Assembly (NCBI GenBank): GCA_029204225.1
Contig: CM055094.1
Coordinates: 29,684,107-29,748,106 of the forward strand
Direction of reading: 5' to 3'
From: Diphasiastrum complanatum
Lineage: Eukaryota > Streptophyta > Lycopodiopsida > Lycopodiales > Lycopodiaceae
Length of the DNA stretch: 64,000 bases
Shown here: positions 1-13,639 of the stretch, piece after piece
How positions within the stretch are numbered: position 1 is the first letter of the stretch
Layout: each line of letters opens with the position of its first letter
Made by a program: the position numbers and the translations under genes
Notes under the pieces: model-generated
What the model saw: only the letters and a program-made list of their open reading frames with translations
What the model was told of the DNA's origin: nothing
Databases searched by the model: none

Positions 1-33
1 CTCCCTTGCAAGCAGTCCAGAGAGCACCACGGA

Positions 34-632
34 TGAAAATACCAAAATACGATGGAACCTCAGATCCCATCCACTTCCTCTAGATCTATGAGAAAGCTTG
101 TGAAATCTACGGTGAACGGACACCTGCAAAAAAGTTGATGTTGTTTCCCATGTCCTTATTAGTAGTGGCTAAGGATTGGTTTTTCAGCCTGTCAGAGGAA
201 AAAAAATCTACCTAGGAAGCAGTTAAAGCGGCTCTCATTACGTGCTTTAAACCAAAGAAGTTCCTAGAAGACCCGTTTCTCCTGCTCAGCAAACTCAAGA
301 TGGGAAAACGAGAAAGGGTCAGGGACTATATTGAATGGATCAAACATCTACGATCCGAGTGCAGTGCAGCCCTAACTCCCGATCATGCGGTGATCATGTG
401 GTTCCTAGCCGGACTACCACGAAGCATCAGAAGAGAACTGAAACGACGGGAGCAGTATGCTACTCTACAAGAAGCTATGGAAGATGCCATCAGGGAAGAG
501 GATGAGGGATCTGACAACGAATATCCATCCACCCACACTCCTAATCCCTTGATAGCATCATTATCATCAAACACATTCGCTCTATCCACAGAACTGCTGT
601 TGGATCAAATGACAAAATTACACAAACAGTAG
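34..632 (+). pseudogene. Ty3/gypsy gag remnant (capsid region)
   Basis: This frame reads as a Retrotrans_gag capsid: a K-Y-D-G-T-S-D-P start, then the KDWFFSL segment, then a long helical stretch from the Met at 300 ending in an acidic tail. The family packages element RNA in cytoplasmic particles. The reading frame extends upstream of 300 but is broken by stops near 81 and 211, so the Met at 300 is not a real start. The N-terminus and the 5' LTR lie outside the window. A zinc knuckle and pol follow on the same strand, as expected for Ty3/gypsy. The family call rests on layout and residue pattern; the clade is not determined. Confidence 0.75.
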
Positions 633-1169
633 ATGGAGCAACTTATAGTGCAGTTTGATCAGAAACTGAAGGCCTTACAAGGAGCTGTAGCAGTAACACA
701 ACATCAACCGAAACTAAACTAGCTACAGTATCCATGACGGGAGAATCTATGGTGTTCAGTATGCACACAAAAGCATACAACGAACGAGTGTCTAGTCCTA
801 AAGAAAAATTTGAGACTGACACATAGATTTTGCCATTTCTGCAATGTAACATCGCACGATACAACATTTTGCCCGTTTAACCCCCGGATTGTTCAACAGA
901 AGAGAAGTCCTTATCAAACTTCTTATCAATATCATCAAGGGGCACCTAACGCGACACTGAGGTACGACACACCGAATTAGCAACAACGTATAGCCTTACT
1001 TGCACCACCAGGGCTAGTCAATCAACAAGTGGCCCATGTAAACCTGACAGTAGTGGAATCAGAGATGCAAGTACCACCTCAACCTGAGAAACAACAATAG
1101 TATGGACCGGAGGAGCCATTTATGGATCCTGCCATAAATAAATATTTTGCGGCCTATGCAGCTCAAACT

Positions 1170-1330
1170 TAGCGTCAAGGCGGAAGAAATTACGGCTGCT
1201 ATGGATGTGGCGAAGGACACAAGATTGCAGAATGTCCTTACAAGGGACAATATACATCCTTCTGTCGAGAATACGGTTATGGACACTGCTTCAAGAATTG
1301 TCCATTGAGACCTGGAACCAGTGCATCACT
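1170..1330 (+). pseudogene. Gag zinc-knuckle segment of gypsy element 1
   Basis: A perfect C-X2-C-X4-H-X4-C knuckle (CYGCGEGHKIAEC) lies at 1197-1235. A second, degenerate one follows within about 40 bases; it starts F-C-R-E-Y, and a Tyr sits where a Cys would be expected. Such knuckles bind element RNA as the nucleocapsid part of Gag. The stretch is separated from the capsid remnant by several stops. Downstream sequence to about 1870 has open frames but no protease motif that I can recognise. Confidence 0.7.
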
Positions 1331-1830
1331 AAACTTCGTTGCAATACAACAACCAGCAGTTCCAGCAGGGATGCCACTGGAAGAACAAGAGCACAAGCGG
1401 AGGAAAAAGAGCAAGAAAGGAACAAAATCACGGAACCTCCAACTGACGGCGAACATGAGCCGCAATCGGGCTCACCATTGCGCACTGATCAGAACGATCA
1501 ATTGCATCGTCATGAACCACCTTTTCACATGGTGGAGTCCGATAAACCACACACTGAAAGGCTCACGATCTTATTGGCTAGCTGTATTAGTTTACTTCTT
1601 AGGAAATTACTGTGGATTGTGCCACAAGCTAAAAGCCTTTTAGCTGAATGGGCCAAAACGAACGAGGAGTCAGTTGCGCTTGAGCCCATATATTGTATGG
1701 GCTATGAAGAAACAAGTAACGTCCTCCACATCAGGGCAACGTGGAAAAGTGAGAAACACAACATCACCCTACCAATCAAACACAAGAGATACGAGGACGA
1801 GGCAACAGTAGTAGATGGAGGATCAGGAAT

Positions 1831-2011
1831 CAAGGGTTGCAGCCAGCACGATTTGCCATCAAGCTAGCGTATGTTGAAGAAGGAATCTCGACGAACACCA
1901 GTTCACTAATTTGTATGAAAAGTGGGGTTTACAAGGGTTGCAGCCAGTACGACTCGCCATCAAGCTAGCGTATGTTGAAGGAGGAATCTTGATGAGCACC
2001 AGTTCACGAGA
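1831..2011 (+). repeat. 101-bp tandem duplication
   Basis: Two copies start with caagggttgcagccag at 1831 and 1932. They share the blocks gccatcaagctagcgtatg and the stretch around caccagttcac. The second copy is the better aligned with the pol frame that starts just after it. A 101-bp step changes the reading frame, so this duplication alone would disrupt a Gag-Pol reading frame. Confidence 0.8.
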
Positions 2012-3798
2012 TGCTTGAAACCTTCAAGAATTATACCTTGGACAACGTGGCAATTATGATGCCCCAAGCCCAGCGAGAACCTGATCAAAATCAAGCACCA
2101 GCGGAACAGGTCTTCAAGGGACCTGCGCGAATACAGCCAATGAACCTTGCCGAGCCAGGTGAAGAAGAAAAGATAGTGCATGTGGGGGGACAATTAATGC
2201 CCACACAATTCAAGAGACTACGATCATTGTTGGTGGAGTATAAAGACTGTTTTTCCTGGAGTTACAGTGATTTGAAGGGCATTCCACCAACAATAGTCCA
2301 ACACACCATACCCTTGATGGATGGAGCAGTCCCCAAAGTGAGTCGTTACTACCGCTGCAACCCGAACTACACGAAGCTGATCAAACAAGAGTTGCAAGAA
2401 TGGTTGGATGCAGGTTTCATTTATGAAATCGAGCACACAGAATGGGTATTGCCGATAGTTATAGTATCCAAGAAGAATGGCAAAATGCGAATATGTGTGA
2501 ATCTGAAGGTGCTAAATGCAGTCACAAAAAAGGATCATTTTTCTTTACCATTTACGGAAAGTGTCATTGACAGTTGGAGCCGAAGCCTACAATTTTTTAG
2601 ACGGCTTCAGCGGTTACAACCAGGTGAAGATAGCACCCCAAGACCAGCATAAGACAACATTCGCCACAGAATGGGGAACCTATGCTTATAAGGTAATGCC
2701 ATTCGGACTTTGCAATGCCCCAAGCACTTTCCAATGTGTCATGCAGGCGGCATTCAAAGAGTATTTGCAAAAAAAATTGAAAAGTTTCTTGGACAATCTG
2801 TGCGTGCATGGACTAGACTCAAAACACTTATCCAATTTGGAGAAGGTGCTACAAAAACTTGGCAATTTTCAGATCTCCTTGAATCCAGAAAAATGTCAAT
2901 TTTGGGTTACACATGGCTTGATTCTCGGCCATATAGTATCTAGACACGGGATCGCCACATACCTATCAAAGATCCGGATCATAGTTGATCTACCACCACC
3001 GGGGACGATCCGCGAAGTCTACATCTTCATGGGTCATGCTATTATAGGATCTTCATTCTGGATTTTGCGGAGTTAGCCCGACCAATTTACAAACTCACAA
3101 TGGATCCACATTGGAACGAGGAAGCCCTAAAGGCTTTCCAAATGCACCAATCTTACATCCACCCAATTGGTCCATTGAGTTTCATGTGCATACAGACGCA
3201 TCGAAGTATGTAGTTGCCTGTGTAGCGTGCTCACGAAAACAGTTGAAGCTAGCAGATCAAATTGGGAGCATAAGTTGCATGCTGCTCTGTGGGCATTCAT
3301 GACAACATATAAGGGAAGCACTGATCAAACACCTTTCCAATTGGTATATGGTCAGGATGCTATAATGTCAGTAGAGTTTTTAGTCCCTTCATTAAGGATT
3401 GCCACAACGCAATGCCTTAATGAATCCAAATCTCTACAACTACGCCACGAAGCTCTGCATAAATTTTGTGAAACACGGTTACTAGTTGTGCATGCACTGG
3501 AAGATGAAAAGAAAGACGCAAAGCATGGCACGATCGCAGGTTACAAAAGAAGGATATTTGTTCCAGAGATCTGGTCTTGATGTATAAAACCAAGGCGATT
3601 AAGGGGAAATTAGAATTCAAAGACGAAGGTCCTTATCGAATCAAAAAAATTCTTAATCATAAAGCCGTGAATCTAGAGAAGCTAGATGGGACACCATTCG
3701 ACACACCCATCAATGGTAGCCGGTTGCATAAGTACTGGCGAACGCAGTGTAATAGATCCAAATTGGCGGTGGCATGTTACGAAAAGCTATTCTGCTAG
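2011..3798 (+). pseudogene. Ty3/gypsy pol remnant: reverse transcriptase, start of RNase H, integrase tail
   Basis: The reverse transcriptase begins around 2290 and carries W-V-L-P-I-V-I-V-S-K-K-N-G and K-M-R-I-C-V-N. The frame shifts near 2570 and continues with LDGFSGYNQ, the FATEWGTYAYKVMPFGLCNAP block and the catalytic box. That box reads F-L-D-N where active enzymes have Y/F-x-D-D, so the second catalytic Asp is lost. An RNase H start (LARPIYKLT, about 3075-3220) joins directly to an integrase C-terminal part (3250-3740, TPFQLVYGQDAIMSVEF). The rest of RNase H and the catalytic core of integrase are deleted. Three frames are needed to read it. It is a dead copy, and RT-before-integrase order places it in Ty3/gypsy. 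Confidence 0.88.
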
Positions 3799-4924
3799 GC
3801 CATCACAACTAGATCTAGGAAGATCAAGCCAAATCAAGCTAGATCCATCAAGATTCGGCCAGATCTGGCAAGATCGAGAAAATCCATTAGGATCCAAGAG
3901 GGATCCAGATCTAGATGGGATCAAGAAGAAAGCAGATCATCAGATTATGCCAATAAGTCTCCCAAATTTGCAGATCAGAGACTCGATCTTAGTAACTATG
4001 GCAAATTAAGGGAAAAATTCACCCAAAACTGATGGCTCTGTTACCAAATATCCATCAAAACTTCCAGAGAACTACCAATAGTCAGATCAAGCATGAATGA
4101 AGCTGATTACTAGTTTGCAAAAGTTAAAAATCAGAGAATCTCAAGATCTCATCAAAAAACACTCTAAAAGAGCACTTTTTTCATGATTTTTGGAGATCTC
4201 CTGGGAGATAGCTCTTGAAACTTGGATAGTCACTAGATCTGACCTAGATGCATCTATGAAAATCTCTACAAGAGTTCCTAATGAAGAAATCATCATTTTT
4301 GAGTGTATGTGAGGGTTCCCAGAAGCTGAATCTTCAGAACCTTCGTAGAGCTTCAAGATCATCCTACCAACCTTCACAAGGTGCATAAATGAAATCAGAG
4401 CAGTGAAATTAGTCTGTCTACATGGTCTGATCTTGAAAATCCAACCACAGGAACATGTTGTGCGAGATTTCACCTCCTGCGAGACATGAACCCTCGTAGA
4501 CAGTCTGAACCCTTGCAAAACCTTCCCAGGGCAGTCAAATCACCTTCTGAACTCTCGCAAACTTCTCTGAGGTCTTAGAATTTTGTGAGAAAGGTGTCTG
4601 CTAAAATTTGGGTGGAACTGAACAAGGAAAAGTGGATTTCACCTAATACGCACTCTAAATTCCGCTATATAAGGGCTGAATTCGAGTCATTTGTCACATT
4701 TGCTGGCGAAGCTCTACTCAAATTTTCACTGAAATTTTCAAGTTCTCTGTTTGGGACCAAACTTCATACAAGCTATCATTTGCACATTCTAAACTCAAAT
4801 CTGTGCTCTAAACTACAGTTCTTACCATCCGACACTCGTTATTCACAATTTTTGTAGTTTTCACCTCTTTTTATCTTTTCCACTGTTTTTTTTACTTTTT
4901 CGCACCTTAACTATCACTGCTAAC
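3785..4924 (+). other. Noncoding block between pol and the extra ORF; GATC-rich start
   Basis: No coding signal is visible. The first 170 bases are packed with GATC, GATCC and AGATCT words. The rest is AT-rich and ends in a pyrimidine-rich stretch just before the ATG at 4925. A TATA box lies at 4666. The block could be an internal promoter region of the element, or part of an LTR whose ends I cannot define. Confidence 0.5.
4666..4672 (+). promoter_or_regulatory. TATA box (TATATAA) upstream of the extra ORF
   Basis: The word CTATATAAGGGC is a good plant TATA match and lies about 255 bases before the ATG at 4925. The leader between them is pyrimidine-rich. It may drive a transcript for the downstream ORF, or be the promoter of an unrecognised LTR. 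No transcription data are available. Confidence 0.45.
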
Positions 4925-7470
4925 ATGGCCTCTTCATCCTTTGAAGACTCTGGCACCAAGCAAGTGATCCAATGTGAAATACCCTCGGCCACACAAATTT
5001 GGCCCTTACCCTCTAACACTCTGATTCAACCATGGCTTCAGACTGCTGGCCCACTTCTTGAGGCAATGGGTTTTTTCCTGGTGCTTTTCCATTCTGAGAT
5101 TAACACAGGCCTCACCCTTCACACTTACGCCACCTGGGACACGTCAAAGTCGCGCTTCCACTCCTGTACCAAGGTACCACGTACAGGATTAAGGCAAACT
5201 CGATGGTCACCATTGGCATTATGTCCAGCGACCGTCAGCCCATCTCCCATCATCAAGCAAAAAGCCTGATCAAACCTTTCGTCGCCAAGACTGCACCAGA
5301 GATCTCCATCCAAACTAACAACGGTTACTTGATAGATGCTATCATGGAACCAGTCATACAGGCGGCTGCACATCTGTTGAACAGCTTTTTAGTTGTTTCA
5401 ATATTTTGCAAGGATAGATTCCAGTCCACGCTATTGAGTCAGACAGTGGAGTCTTTCCTGGGATTCTCTGGCCCCACAATTGTGCCATACGACTGGCACG
5501 CCTTCCTCATTCACGAACTAACCATCTCCATCAAACCCAACAACCGTGAGCGTATCGCAACAGGTCCCCTGTTGTGTAATTTTGCTTGCGCACTTCTTGG
5601 GATGAAAGTGCGCAGCTTACGCCGCTCCAACCTTTTATTTTCCATCGTGTCGCACACTAACCTTTATCCGCCATCTGCCGCATCCACATCCTCCCAACCC
5701 GCAGTTACTAATACAATGGCCAGCAAGAGAATGTGTGGTGCTGCCCCTTCCTCCTCATCTCCACCTACCACTAGACGACGTACCACTGCCACATCAGTAA
5801 CCACTTCATCAACTACCGCCACTTCTTCTTATGTAGAACCTCCTCCTCTTGTCTTTGTTGTCACTACTCCTCAATCTGTTCCATCCACGATTGTTTCTTC
5901 TTCCATTCTCGTTTCCTCTATTCATACCACTTCCATTTCTGTTCCATTATCCACTACTCCTTCCATCACTATCACATCCTCCATCGCTCTTGTCACCACC
6001 GTTGCTCCTCTCCAGTTTAATCCCTCTGATTGTCAGTTGTCTCCGGACACTCTGGCATGGATGCAAGTCATCAACTTTTCACCCCCACGTCAGACCATTT
6101 TTGTTCCATCCTCGCCTTCCATGCTTTACATCACACTTCAGTTTTCCTCTGTTCCACCCATCCTCTCGTTTGTACATACAGTCTCCACCCCCGTTTCCAC
6201 TGCTGTTTCTCTCACCCCACCTGTTTCGCCGCCAAAGGTTGCCGAGGGAAACCAATCGTTGCCTGATGACGCATTTGTTCAGACAATTTTTATACCATCG
6301 CTAGATCAGACTGATCCCACCGCCCCAGATGACAACATGTCCTCCAAGAACCTGATTGAAGAAAATGACGACGGAGCTCCACAAGTCATCGGGGCCGCTA
6401 CCACACAAGCCCCTACCAGTGCCAGCGTACCGGTTGTTCCAACAGGCTTAACGACGGTGTACCAGACCTTGGGCACATATGTTCTGGAGGTGGTAGCAGC
6501 CAAGGCCATTTTGGACAACCGGGTACTCCACCTGGCGACAAGCAACACACAGCTGCGAGCGAAACTCACAAAGCTGCAGCAAGAGCTTATTCTAGCTCAA
6601 CAACATGAACAAAAAGGGCACCGGGAGATCGCCAAGCTGCAGCAGAAGGAGGATGGCCTCAACCTATACATCCAAAGCCTCTCCAAAGCGTTGACAGAGG
6701 CCTCCACGAAGGTGCGGGAGCTTCAATCCGAAGCGTCCCAATGACTTGCTCTCCTCCAGGCGCAACTACAAATTTTTGAAGTAGAGAATACGCGCCTGGG
6801 GGCGGAAGTGAAAGCCTTACAAAGCGAAAAACTCGCCTGACTAGCTCAACCTGCACCAGACTCAAGGCCGCTCTCTCAAGAAGAGGTGAATCTCTTTAGG
6901 CGTCAGATGCAGGTATATAATTAAACACTGAACAACTATCAGGCAGAGTTCGACAAGTACAGGACAAGCGCAACTCACAAGCTCGCCCAAGCCAAACAAG
7001 CTCTCAAGGCTTGCCAACAGTACATGGAGAAGAAGACCCAACCCACCCCAGTGGTGATTCCACCGCCATCCGTTTTTTATGCTACACAGGCGAGCACGAG
7101 CCAGGACTAGGGCAAGTAGCAGGGGGGGTCAGTCAAGATCAAGGGTCTGAAGGCCAAGACCAAGGACCAGCAGATACGGGTGCTGAGACGCGAGACCAAG
7201 GCCAAGACGTAGGTCCGAGCCAAAGCCAAGAAGAAGGACATGCCTCATAATCAAGAGGTTCGCGCACCATATCTGCCAACCGAGCCTTTCGAAGACCAAA
7301 GTCTGTGGAGGAGAAAATAAACGCATTTTTGGCTAAGTATCCCCACGAGTCATCCAGAGGCGGCTGGCAGATATCATTTTCAGCTCAGACAATAAAGGGC
7401 AACGAGCTGCAAGCACTACTCGCCCTCCAACCACAACCAGAGTGGCGGCAGCAACCGGCAACACAATGAT
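4925..7470 (+). pseudogene. Extra ORF downstream of gypsy pol, unknown function, coiled-coil C-terminus
   Basis: I do not recognise this protein. Coding signal starts at the ATG at 4925, shifts frame between about 5150 and 5200, and then stays open for 513 codons to 6744. In-frame continuation with scattered stops runs to about 7470. The N-terminal 150-200 residues look globular. A Ser/Thr/Pro-rich linker spans about 5670-6330. A clear heptad-rich coiled coil follows (about 6480-7000, rich in L, Q, K, E). The tail is Lys/Gln-rich. It sits on the same strand behind pol, where some plant gypsy lineages carry an extra or env-like ORF. I see no convincing signal peptide or membrane anchor. A separate nested element is the main alternative. 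Confidence 0.55.
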
Positions 7471-8674
<1,204 letters not shown>

Positions 8675-8706
8675 GGAGAGAGATAAAAAAAAGGAGTTGA
8701 GAAAGG

Positions 8707-9742
8707 TGTCGTATGTTAGAAACGAAAAATTAGCTCAAAGCGGTAAGACGAACACGAACGGGAAACGAAACACGAACGAGAAACGAATTCGAACGAGAAA
8801 TGAACTCAAACAGAAAGTGTTCGTGCGCAGCAGAATGAGCTATACGACTCTCTCCGTAAGCATGACTACGCCTATCAGAATGAGCAAAACGTTATGATGG
8901 TAATCACGGTCATTCTTGATTATGCAGCCAAACATCAATAAATGAAGCGCCAGAAGAATAATTTGTCGTGAATGGCAAGACAAATTATGTGTAGCGAATG
9001 ATTCACAAAGAGCTAGACTATGCCCAACTGATAATTAGTCGCGAAAGATTCGCGAAAGACAAGACTAAATGTTAGTTGTCTATTACCAGAGAGATCAACT
9101 CGAAAAGATCAGAAAATAATAAGCATAGCAATATTAGCACAAATCTAAACACAGAACAAAGAACTGTATCAGATTAAGTATATCAAATATACATGTCAAT
9201 AATGCGGTAGAGCAAGACAATAGCGGACAAAACCGCGTGCCCTACGAAGCTTATTCAATCTGTAAAGGAATGAAACCTTATCATTGACAATAAAGAATCA
9301 ATGCACAAGACATCTACTTTGTCTATCTCACTGATAAGCTTTTGATGCTAATTTACATACACTCTCATCTGCTCATCTTTTTCGTCAGAACTCAATTGTC
9401 CAATATTTGATCTCTTGATCAACACTCTCCCATCTGCAGAAAATGGTATTCACTATCTATATATATACATAATGTTACAGGTGTGCAGATGAAGAAAGTA
9501 CAGGGTGGATGTGCTGTCTGTAAGAGATCATGGGTGGCTGCAATCGTCGTCCAATCTGTTAGCACAACTGCATGGGGTGAGCGTGAAAAGGGTGTGACGT
9601 CAGCCTTTGCTTTTCTTCTTTTCATCGTCTGTGAGAATTTGCATGTTAGTATGCAGACTGCGCGGCAACGTGAGTAAATATGCAACATGAATGGAGGTAG
9701 ATTAAAATGGGATTTGGGAGAGTAGAGGAAACAAATCCAACA
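8707..9742 (-). repeat. Ty1/copia 3' LTR (about 1,036 bp)
   Basis: On the minus strand the LTR starts TGTTGGATTTG directly after a purine tract (AAGGGGGG, plus positions 9743-9751) and ends TACGACA at 8707. The LTR at 63004-63955 has the same ends and the same neighbouring sequence pattern (cttaat.tggatcc), so the two belong to one family. No 5' partner LTR is found near 11.6 kb, so this element is truncated at its 5' end. Confidence 0.75.
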
Positions 9743-10014
9743 CCCCCCCTTAATCTGGATCCGTGAACGCCTTGATTTTCAGACTAGGCAATGCACAAAA
9801 TTTGTTGTGTGCATTAACACTGAGTGCTTTCGTGAATATGTCTGCAACCATGTCCTGCATTCTGCAGTACGTTAAGCTTACATGTCGAGAACCTTGTCCC
9901 TGATGTAGTGATATCTGATTTCAATGTGCTTACTCCTAGAGTGAAATCTAGGGTTGGCCGATAAGGCAATAGCACTTTGATTATCACAAAATAAAATTGT
10001 AGGCCTGTACTGAT

Positions 10015-10539
10015 TCAGATTAAGGTCTGACAGTTTCTCAACCAAAACGCTTCCTTGATAGATTGAGAAGCAACAATGTATTCTGCTTCTGTAGAAGAAA
10101 GTACGACAAAAGTTTGCTTACGACTGTTCCATGAGATAGGACCGTCGTTGAAAAAGAATGTAAATCCAGATGTGGATTTATGATTGTCTACATCTCCTCC
10201 CGAGCTTGCATCAGAATAACCACTGAGCTGATGGAGATTGTTGTTGCTGACATCTCCATAGCAGATGCACTGGTCCATAGTGGCTCAAATATATCTCATG
10301 ATTTGTATGAGAGCCTTCCAATGGGTAATGCCAGGAGTAGCCATATATTGGCTGAGTGAGCTTACAGCAAAAGAGATATCTGGTCTTGTACAGACCATTG
10401 CATACATGAGAGATCCAAGTATTGATCGATATGGATACACTCTCATTTGTTCCACTTCCTGCTTGGTCTGGGGACATTGGTCCTTTGACAGATGCAGGCC
10501 TGGATCCATTGGTGAGTGAGCTAATTTACAATTCATCAA
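10015..10539 (-). pseudogene. Ty1/copia RNase H remnant
   Basis: Read on the minus strand, this is the copia connection and RNase H region. It has the C-T-R-P-D-I-S-F-A-V block (10539-10285), then a frameshift, then GYSDAS, the KSTSGF block, WNSRKQ and SSTEAEYI (10278-10015). These are hallmark copia RNase H motifs; the enzyme degrades RNA in the RNA-DNA hybrid. Two frames are needed, so the gene is broken. The reverse transcriptase core that should precede it is missing, and integrase abuts it directly. Confidence 0.9.
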
Positions 10540-10603
10540 ATTGTATCTGTTAAAAACATTGTGAAGATACCTTTGTTGAATGCCTTGGCTTTGGCAGTAC
10601 TCC

Positions 10604-10927
10604 TTAAACTCGATAGAGATTCTTCTTTATGAAATACACCATAGTCCTTTTGAAAAATTCATCAATAAAGGTTATTAAATACTTGGCATCCTTCAGCGAA
10701 GGATTTTTCATCGGGCCACAAATATCTGAATGTACAACATCTAGCAACCCTCTAGCAACATGCCGATGGCTTGATTTGAATGGTTTCCTAGTCTGTTTAC
10801 CAACTAGACAGTCTTGACAGACAGGTAACTCGACTTTTTTGCGAGGATAGTCAAGATCAAGAAAAATATATTGTCTAGACATTCGTTGTACAACAACATG
10901 ATTTAAATGACCAAGTCTATAATGCAA
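10604..10927 (-). pseudogene. Ty1/copia GAG-pre-integrase and integrase start
   Basis: The minus-strand frame contains YRLGHLNH, then C-Q-D-C-L-V-G-K-Q-T-R-K-P-F, then VHSDICGPM and the LITFIDE segment. These are the zinc-binding pre-integrase region and the first catalytic Asp block of copia integrase. The frame ends before the second Asp and the Glu of the D-D-E triad. The deletion joins it to the RNase H remnant, so the protein cannot integrate DNA. Confidence 0.9.
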
Positions 10928-11169
10928 AGCAAACCTTTATTTGAATGAATAGAAGTACTGAGAGCTTGACTAGAGGCAAAAAAGCAATGACTCAATTTGT
11001 ACAAGTATCCATGCCTCTTTCCGAGTGCTAGGATCTTGCTTGTCTTATCAACTACTTTACACTGATCACATTCGAATTCTACTCTGTGTCCTAGATCTGT
11101 GATTCTGCTTATAGAGAGCAGATTTGTAGATAAATTTGGTACATAAAGGACTTTAGAGAGTAGCTTAGA

Positions 11170-11600
11170 CTAATCATTAGCAAAGCTTAATCTTACAGTG
11201 CCTTCACCTTTAATAGCTTGTGTGCTATTGTCACCAAGGTGGACATATTTCTGGGTACTGTAAGGTGTATAGGACTCAAAACAGCCAATGAGGCTAGTCA
11301 TATGCTGAGTGGCTCTGGAATCCAGGAACCAAGAACTGTCGCCAGATGCTCCTTGATGGCTGGTCATGAAGGCATCATGATCCGCTTCTTGAATAGGTTG
11401 TGGAGCTTCAGCAGCTGCATTTGCCACTTGATTCGACTGCCCCTTGTTCTGAGCTGGTTTCTAGTCTGGCTTTGATTGCTTCGGGCCTTTCTTCTTCTTT
11501 TTCTTCTGCTTTGTCGTGCTCTTGTTGGTGTACAAGGCGTGAGAATCAGTTGAGGAACTTGAGGCTTCGTTCCTTCGCGTGTCTTCCTGCAACAACATAG
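11170..11600 (-). pseudogene. Ty1/copia protease and end of gag
   Basis: The minus-strand frame 11427-11170 carries S-S-W-F-L-D-S-R-A-T-Q-H-M-T, the aspartic protease site of copia, where D-S-G-A is expected; the Gly is replaced by Arg. Upstream, 11600-11430 encodes a Lys/Gln-rich Gag tail interrupted by a stop. The rest of gag, the PBS and the 5' LTR are absent. Confidence 0.82.
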
Positions 11601-11830
11601 TAATGACTCTCGAAAGAGTCAATCGGTTTCTCCCTATGCAGGAGGATCAATTGATCGATCCTAACCAATTACTTCACACATTAAGATAGTTTTGAAACTC
11701 CATCGAAGCAACAAACAGCATGATAATTAGATGCAATACTTAACCAGTTGCAATCTATTAATTCAAGCAACTTGGACTACCAATCGAATATTTTCATCGG
11801 TGAGAAAAAATGTAAACCCCCAAAGTTGTA
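11601..11830. other. Short junction with no recognised feature
   Basis: This is the stretch between the truncated copia gag and the start of non-LTR homology. No coding or repeat pattern is visible. Confidence 0.5.
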
Positions 11831-11844
11831 GAGGATTGGATTAA

Positions 11845-13600
11845 TAGGTGGTCAAGCTATTTCAGTCATGCTTCTCGCTTAGGTGATGTTTCGGTTATCT
11901 CGTCTGCTGATGGTATCAGACAAGGTGATCCCTTATTTCTCTCTATTGTTGATGACACGCATATTGTGGGACCTGCTAATGACGTCTTTCCGGCTTTCCT
12001 ACATTTCTCTCAACAACTTTCGGCTTTGGGCCTCACTGTCAATCCCTCTAAGTGTGTTGCTTGGTGTCCTCATGGCCTCCTTCCTGAGCTCTCTTTACCT
12101 ACAGGTTTCAATACTCCGGTTGATGGGATTCGAGCGCTTGGTATTCCTATAGGTTTCTCGGATTTTGTAGCTTCCTCTTTGCGGGACACTTTGGGCACGC
12201 ATCTTCGTCACGCTAATTTGCTACCAAAGCTTGGCAATGCTCAAGTTGCTCTAGGGATTCTCACTCAATGCTTCGCTCAACGACCAAGTTATATTCTACG
12301 GTGTGTTCCTCCCTCTCCTGATGTTTTGGCTGCTACAGGATTTCGATAATACTTTATCAGATATTCTGGGTTGCTTGATGGGTTCAGAATCCTTGCGTAT
12401 TCCCAATGGTCAGTTCGTTAAGTGACAAGTCTATCCTCCCGCTTCGTCTGGAGGTGTTGGTCTTTCTTGCACAACTTCTATTGTTCCAACTGTTTTCATA
12501 GGAAGTTGGGCCCTTGTTGCCTCTGCACTTATCTCTCGGTTTCAGCAGGACAACAAGCCCATTCTTCTTGACTTAGTAGCTCATGTGGAAACAGGCATTC
12601 TTCCTTTCCAACAACATCTTCGGGCGGCCAAGGATCTCATCTCTCCACCTGTGCGAGCTTCTTTGCCTCCCTTTGAGACTTTGCTTAGCCATCAACGTGC
12701 TCATTTTCAGAAGTATCTTTTGGAGCGCTTCCACTCACATGCTTTCACTCAGCTTCTCAGTGATTCACCTTCCGATGAGACTCAGGCTCGCCTTTTGTCT
12801 TGTGCAGGCCCGAGTGCTGGTGCTTGGCTTGTTGTGCGCCCTGTTGTTCCACACTTGCGCCTTTCTTCAGAGTTGTTTCTCACCGCTCTTCGGGTTAGGT
12901 TGGGTCTCTCTCATTCAGTGCTGACAGGTTTGACAAAATGTTCCTGTGGTCACCTTGTTGATCCTATTGGCACTCATCTCATGCGTTGCCCTTCTGGCGG
13001 AGAGTGCACTACGACTCATGATTCCATTCGTGACGTATTGGCATCTATTGCACATGAGTGCGGCTTTCATGTTGTCCGGGAGCAGACCCACATCTTTTTT
13101 GTGTCTGATTCACAGTCGTCTCGGCGTCGAGTTGATCTTGTTCTTTCGCACGAGGGGATTCACACGCTTGGGGATGTTGTTGTTGCTGATCCTTCGCGGC
13201 CTGACCTCCTTCGTCGTGCTTCAACTACTCAGGGTGCCACTGCTTCTCATGCAGCTCTAGATAAAGAGCGAGATTATTCACATCGCACTCCTGAAGAAGA
13301 CTTTATTCCTTTTGCTTTGGAAACATATGGGTGCCTGCATAAGAAATTCGATGATTTTCTATCGTCTTGTGCAGGTTTTGCAGCGAAACTCCAAGGAAGT
13401 GGTGCCTCACCTTTATCTATCATTACGGCTTATTATCGTCAACGAGTTTCTATGACTTTACAACGCACTCAGGCACTTCCAATACTTCGACGTGTCATAG
13501 TTGCAGGAACGGCTGCTTCACAGTCGTGCACTACCTAAACTTCCAACTGTCTTAACTAGCGACTTACACCAAGCAGTAGGCTGTATGTAGATACTCTACG
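11845..13600 (+). pseudogene. Non-LTR retrotransposon copy A: RT end plus zinc-binding and nuclease-like C-terminus
   Basis: The sequence is 5'-truncated. It begins within the RT (SLGDV-like and RQGDPL blocks), then drops about 27 residues relative to copy B and resumes at the catalytic box VDDTHIVG (about 11949). The thumb follows, then a frameshift near 12350 and a stop near 12422. From 12585 a 317-codon frame encodes the C-terminal part. It has a Cys/His cluster (C-S-C-G-H…T-H-L-M-R-C, from 12939), then RRVDLVL, GDVVVADP and KERDY at spacings that resemble a PD-(D/E)XK nuclease. RLE-type non-LTR elements carry a nuclease at this place to nick target DNA. The reading ends at 13538 and a short 3' tail follows. 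Confidence 0.8.
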
Positions 13601-13639
13601 AGATTGTTGCTTTGTTATAGTTGTACAGTATCTCAATTC

